From: Lepisosteus oculatus
Lineage: Eukaryota > Chordata > Actinopteri > Semionotiformes > Lepisosteidae
DNA length: 64,000 nt
Assembly (NCBI RefSeq): GCF_040954835.1
Contig: NC_090706.1
Location: forward strand, 38,077,148 to 38,141,147
Reading direction: 5' to 3'
The position numbers were made by a program, and so were the translations under genes. The notes under the pieces are model-generated. The model saw nothing but the letters and a program-made list of their open reading frames with translations, was not told the origin of the DNA and made no database searches. Below are positions 61,085 to 64,000 of this stretch, in pieces; the first letter of the stretch is position 1, and each line of letters begins with the position of its first letter.

Positions 61085-63513
61085 ATGGAAGCCACCAGGA
61101 GGAGGATGAGTCTGAGGGAAGACCTGACCTGCCCCATCTGTTATGAGCTCTTCACCGATCCTGTGATGCTAGGTTGCATGCACCACTACTGTAAGGGCTG
61201 CATCACGGCTTTCTGGAGGCGGGCGAGAGGCCCTGTGTCTTGTCCACAGTGTCGCCGCGAGTTCCCCAGCAAGAGCTTCCAGACCAACTACCTTGTGGTG
61301 GGCATGGTAGAGAAAGTCAAGACCAGGAGCACTGAGAGCTACCAGAGGACCATGCAGGTATGGGCAGGGTTGCTTGTCCTGTGTGTTGTATTGCATGCTG
61401 GTGGTCTCCGAACCCGTTCAGAAGAGTTCCAGTGTAGCATACAGACTGTGCCTTCTCCCACTTTCTAAAGATCGTGTTAAATCTGACTAATGAGGCCTAA
61501 CTGCTTACAGTGAAATCCTGAAGATCTAATAGCAGGATTTGGGGATGTGTTATTAGGAGATTCGGGGAATGTTTTCACTTGTCTAGAGAACAAAAGGGAA
61601 ATTAAAGGGCATCAAATATTTTAATTCTGATTCTTCTTTTAGACTTACCGTGGTTCAGAGGCCACAAAGACTTCCGGTTGCTGTTCTAGCTGAATTCCTG
61701 AACTCCTAACTCGGGGCTGTCCAATCCTGGTCCTAAAGGCAGGGCATGCCCGAATGTCTTCTAGGTCTCTTTTAAGCAGAAGTACTGGGAGAGTGGGGAA
61801 AAGCTGTTAAAGTGGTCCAGTTAGTCCAGTAACCAGCTGGTTTACTTTGTGAGGAGTAGAGCAGATACGCTAGCTCTCTGGGACTGGGGCAGAGCTCCAA
61901 TTATTCTGTGTGACGGAGGGAGATTTCGAGAGACCAGTAGAATTCCAGGGTATGGGTTCCTTCATAATTTGGTTTTATTTGTTTGTTTGTTTTTTTAAAT
62001 AAAAGATATATTAGTTATCTCCTAAACGCAGTTGTGTGTTATGAGGTGAAATGTGGATTGGGAAGACTCATCCGAACATCCGAAGTCCATGTGATCTGAC
62101 CTTGAAGTACATGTATTGTCTGAGCCTGTGTATGTAAATGAACAAATGGAACAAAGGAAAGGGTTAAGTGCATTGTGGGTCATGGTTATGAGTTGTTTCT
62201 GGTGTTTATAACATGCATTGTTAAGCTTCATTACTTTATTGTAAACAAAGATAAAAGCTTTGGCTACTTAAAATTCATTGTATGATTTGAGCTTATCTTC
62301 CTGTTTTATAATAGAGTGATAAAAGATATTTACCTTTTACCTGCTAGAAATGGGAGAATATTATCTCAGCTACACCATGTGACTTGTCACTGAGAAATTG
62401 GAAGGGATTTCTTTTTCTTTGATCATTTGCATGCTGGAGCTAGCCTATTGAAGAGAAATACAAATGAGCAGGCAACAGTGCCTTTTTTTCTGCTTGTGTC
62501 TCACATAGAAAAAACTGAAAGATTCCCTAGAGTCTCATCTGACCAAGAAGGAGGATTTCCTAAACAAGATAAGGCGCAATGGAGAGAAAATGGACATTGT
62601 GAAGGTGAATATCTTGGCTTCTGCTTGGGTATTGAGTTGGGAGCAGAATCCGAGTGCAGACTGCAAATGAGCAAATAGATTAATTCCACAGCTCCACTTG
62701 TTTCTCTTCTTGGATATTGTTTGATTCCATTAAATCACCTCTTACTGCTTTTCCCGTTGCTCAGTGCATTTAGGAAGATGTCAGGTTAATAGAGTTACAC
62801 GGTCATCATCAACACTAGTCTATGAGGTTGCATGACCTTCGGCGATTGGCTCCACCTCAGCCCTCGAATACCCTATTCTTTGTTTTATTTGGACACATTT
62901 AACGCCTCCCTGGCCTTAATCTGTGGGTAACAAAAGCAAACTGTTAGGAAATGACGGATGACCCACTAGTGTGACTTAGCAAGGGATACTTGCATGGTTT
63001 TCATCCAGGCTTTAAGTTGGACCAATTACCTGTGAATTCAACAAGGTTTAACACTCTTGGTGTTTTATAAATACCAGCCAACTGTGGCTGTTTGGTCCTT
63101 GATTACCTTGCAACTACCCATAAGCATCTGTCGAGATGGGATGGAGCTACAGCAGAGCCTTGCCTCTGTTGCATGGAGCCCATGTTGGATGTGCCTCCTT
63201 TAGATTTTAAAATATCTTGGCCTTAGAAATCGTGGAGCAGATACATCCTGCCCAGCTGATCTGACTGTCCTGCCCACAGAGAGCAGGAACTAAGCTGCAG
63301 GACAGGGTGAAGGAGGAGTTCCAGGCCTTGCACCAGGTCCTGCTCAGTGAGGAGATGGCCATGCTGGAACAGCTGAGGGTGGAGGAGGAGAAGATGCTGG
63401 GGGAGCTGGGCAGACACCTGGAGGAGCTGAAAGGGGCCGTGAGGAAGCTGGAGGAGAGCATCACAGCGTTGCAGCAGAACATTGATTCCATGGAGAACAG
63501 TGGGCTGGAGGAG
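61085..63513 (+). CDS. TRIM-type RING/coiled-coil protein (3' end outside window)
   Basis: Probable E3 ubiquitin ligase. Coding exons 61085-61357, 62509-62604 and 63280-63513, all phase 0. Exon one starts at a good Kozak ATG (AAAACCATGG) and encodes a C3HC4 RING: C16, C19, C31, H33, C36, C39, C53, C56, in [18 protein letters not shown] and SCPQC. Exon two is exactly 96 nt and exon three 234 nt, the usual sizes of the coiled-coil exons in TRIM genes; exon three is heptad-rich ([20 protein letters not shown]). No B-box is seen between RING and coiled coil: exon one simply stops 35 residues after the last RING Cys. The rest, possibly a PRY-SPRY domain, would lie right of the window. An acceptor at 60992 indicates an upstream non-coding exon. 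The RING resembles TRIM69 loosely; I do not assign an ortholog. Confidence 0.85.
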
Positions 63514-64000
63514 GTGACCTTTCAGTTCTGTTTCGATTCCGTTTCGATGCCGTTTTAATTTCACATCGCAGAGATTCATGCCCTTGGTTTCAAACTCCCT
63601 CTTGATGGTAAAAACCACATGAGTGTTGGAATCGCCAACTGGAGGATCACCAACTCAGATGTGTTCTGCCACATTGTAATCGTGCTGTAAATTAAATGAT
63701 GACTCCAGCTATTTAACTGAGCGCTCCGGTGGAACACAAGCCAGGAGACACCAGGTCCTCTGGGAACTGATTCCAAGTCTCCTATTGGAATTTTGTTTCT
63801 GGGGTCAAAGGGCACTGGAGAGGGGAATGTCACGCTCCTCTGTACAGAAAATGAGACCTCTTGAAAACATGGTTAAATAGACTTGCTGGAAAAAGCTGTG
63901 TTAACTACGGAAACAAAAAATGACAGGAATGCTGTTTAAATGACGACAGCATGACGTGCGCTATGACCCACAGCACAGTGTCTTTTCCACCCCCCTGCTT

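Noticed and set aside
61358-61468. Read-through of the RING exon to a stop at 61468
   Set aside because: The GTATGG donor after CAG at 61357 is followed by exons of the classic TRIM sizes in phase; the extension is not similar to any TRIM. A truncated intron-retained isoform cannot be excluded.

Overview
The window is vertebrate nuclear DNA, most likely from a ray-finned fish. Genes are split by GT-AG introns. Spacers are AT-rich and full of SINE, LINE and palindromic repeats of fish type; the tRNA-derived SINE carries the GGAGTTTGTATGTTCTCCCC core known from the zebrafish DANA class. Retention of a Y7-type NPY receptor and of a second LST2 gene fits a ray-finned fish, perhaps a non-teleost such as a gar or bowfin, but the species is inferred and not proven.

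Five protein-coding genes can be read. (1) Positions 3134-12657, + strand: 12 coding exons of an LST2/ZFYVE28-type FYVE protein whose first short coding exon lies left of the window. (2) 14222-17718, + strand: complete mxd3, a MAX dimerization protein, in six exons. (3) 22706-25736, - strand: complete prelid1 in five coding exons, with a likely non-coding first exon near 26341-26560. mxd3 and prelid1 converge tail to tail. (4) 33998-35134, - strand: an intronless NPY receptor of the Y2 subfamily, most likely Y7, with a possible 5' non-coding exon ending at 41175. (5) 61085 to past the right edge, + strand: a TRIM-type RING/coiled-coil gene with no visible B-box; three coding exons are present and the C-terminal exons lie outside.

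Between the genes: 26.8-30.9 kb is a repeat cluster (reverse-transcriptase relic, foldback element, LINE 3' end, SINEs). 35.1-60.9 kb is a gene-poor stretch of about 26 kb with scattered repeats and no exon I can defend.

The genes do not form one pathway. LST2 proteins control EGFR traffic at endosomes, MXD3 is a MAX-dependent repressor, PRELID1 moves phosphatidic acid in mitochondria, the NPY receptor is a Gi-type GPCR, and the TRIM protein is a probable ubiquitin ligase. Their order is informative: an LST2 gene directly upstream of an MXD gene on the same strand mirrors the human ZFYVE28-MXD4 pair on 4p16, while MXD3 and PRELID1 are neighbours on human 5q35. The first gene therefore looks like the 2R ohnolog of ZFYVE28 on the MXD3 side of the paralogon, and the same context supports Y7 for the receptor. 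This is the most interesting biological point of the window. No wholly new system was recognised.
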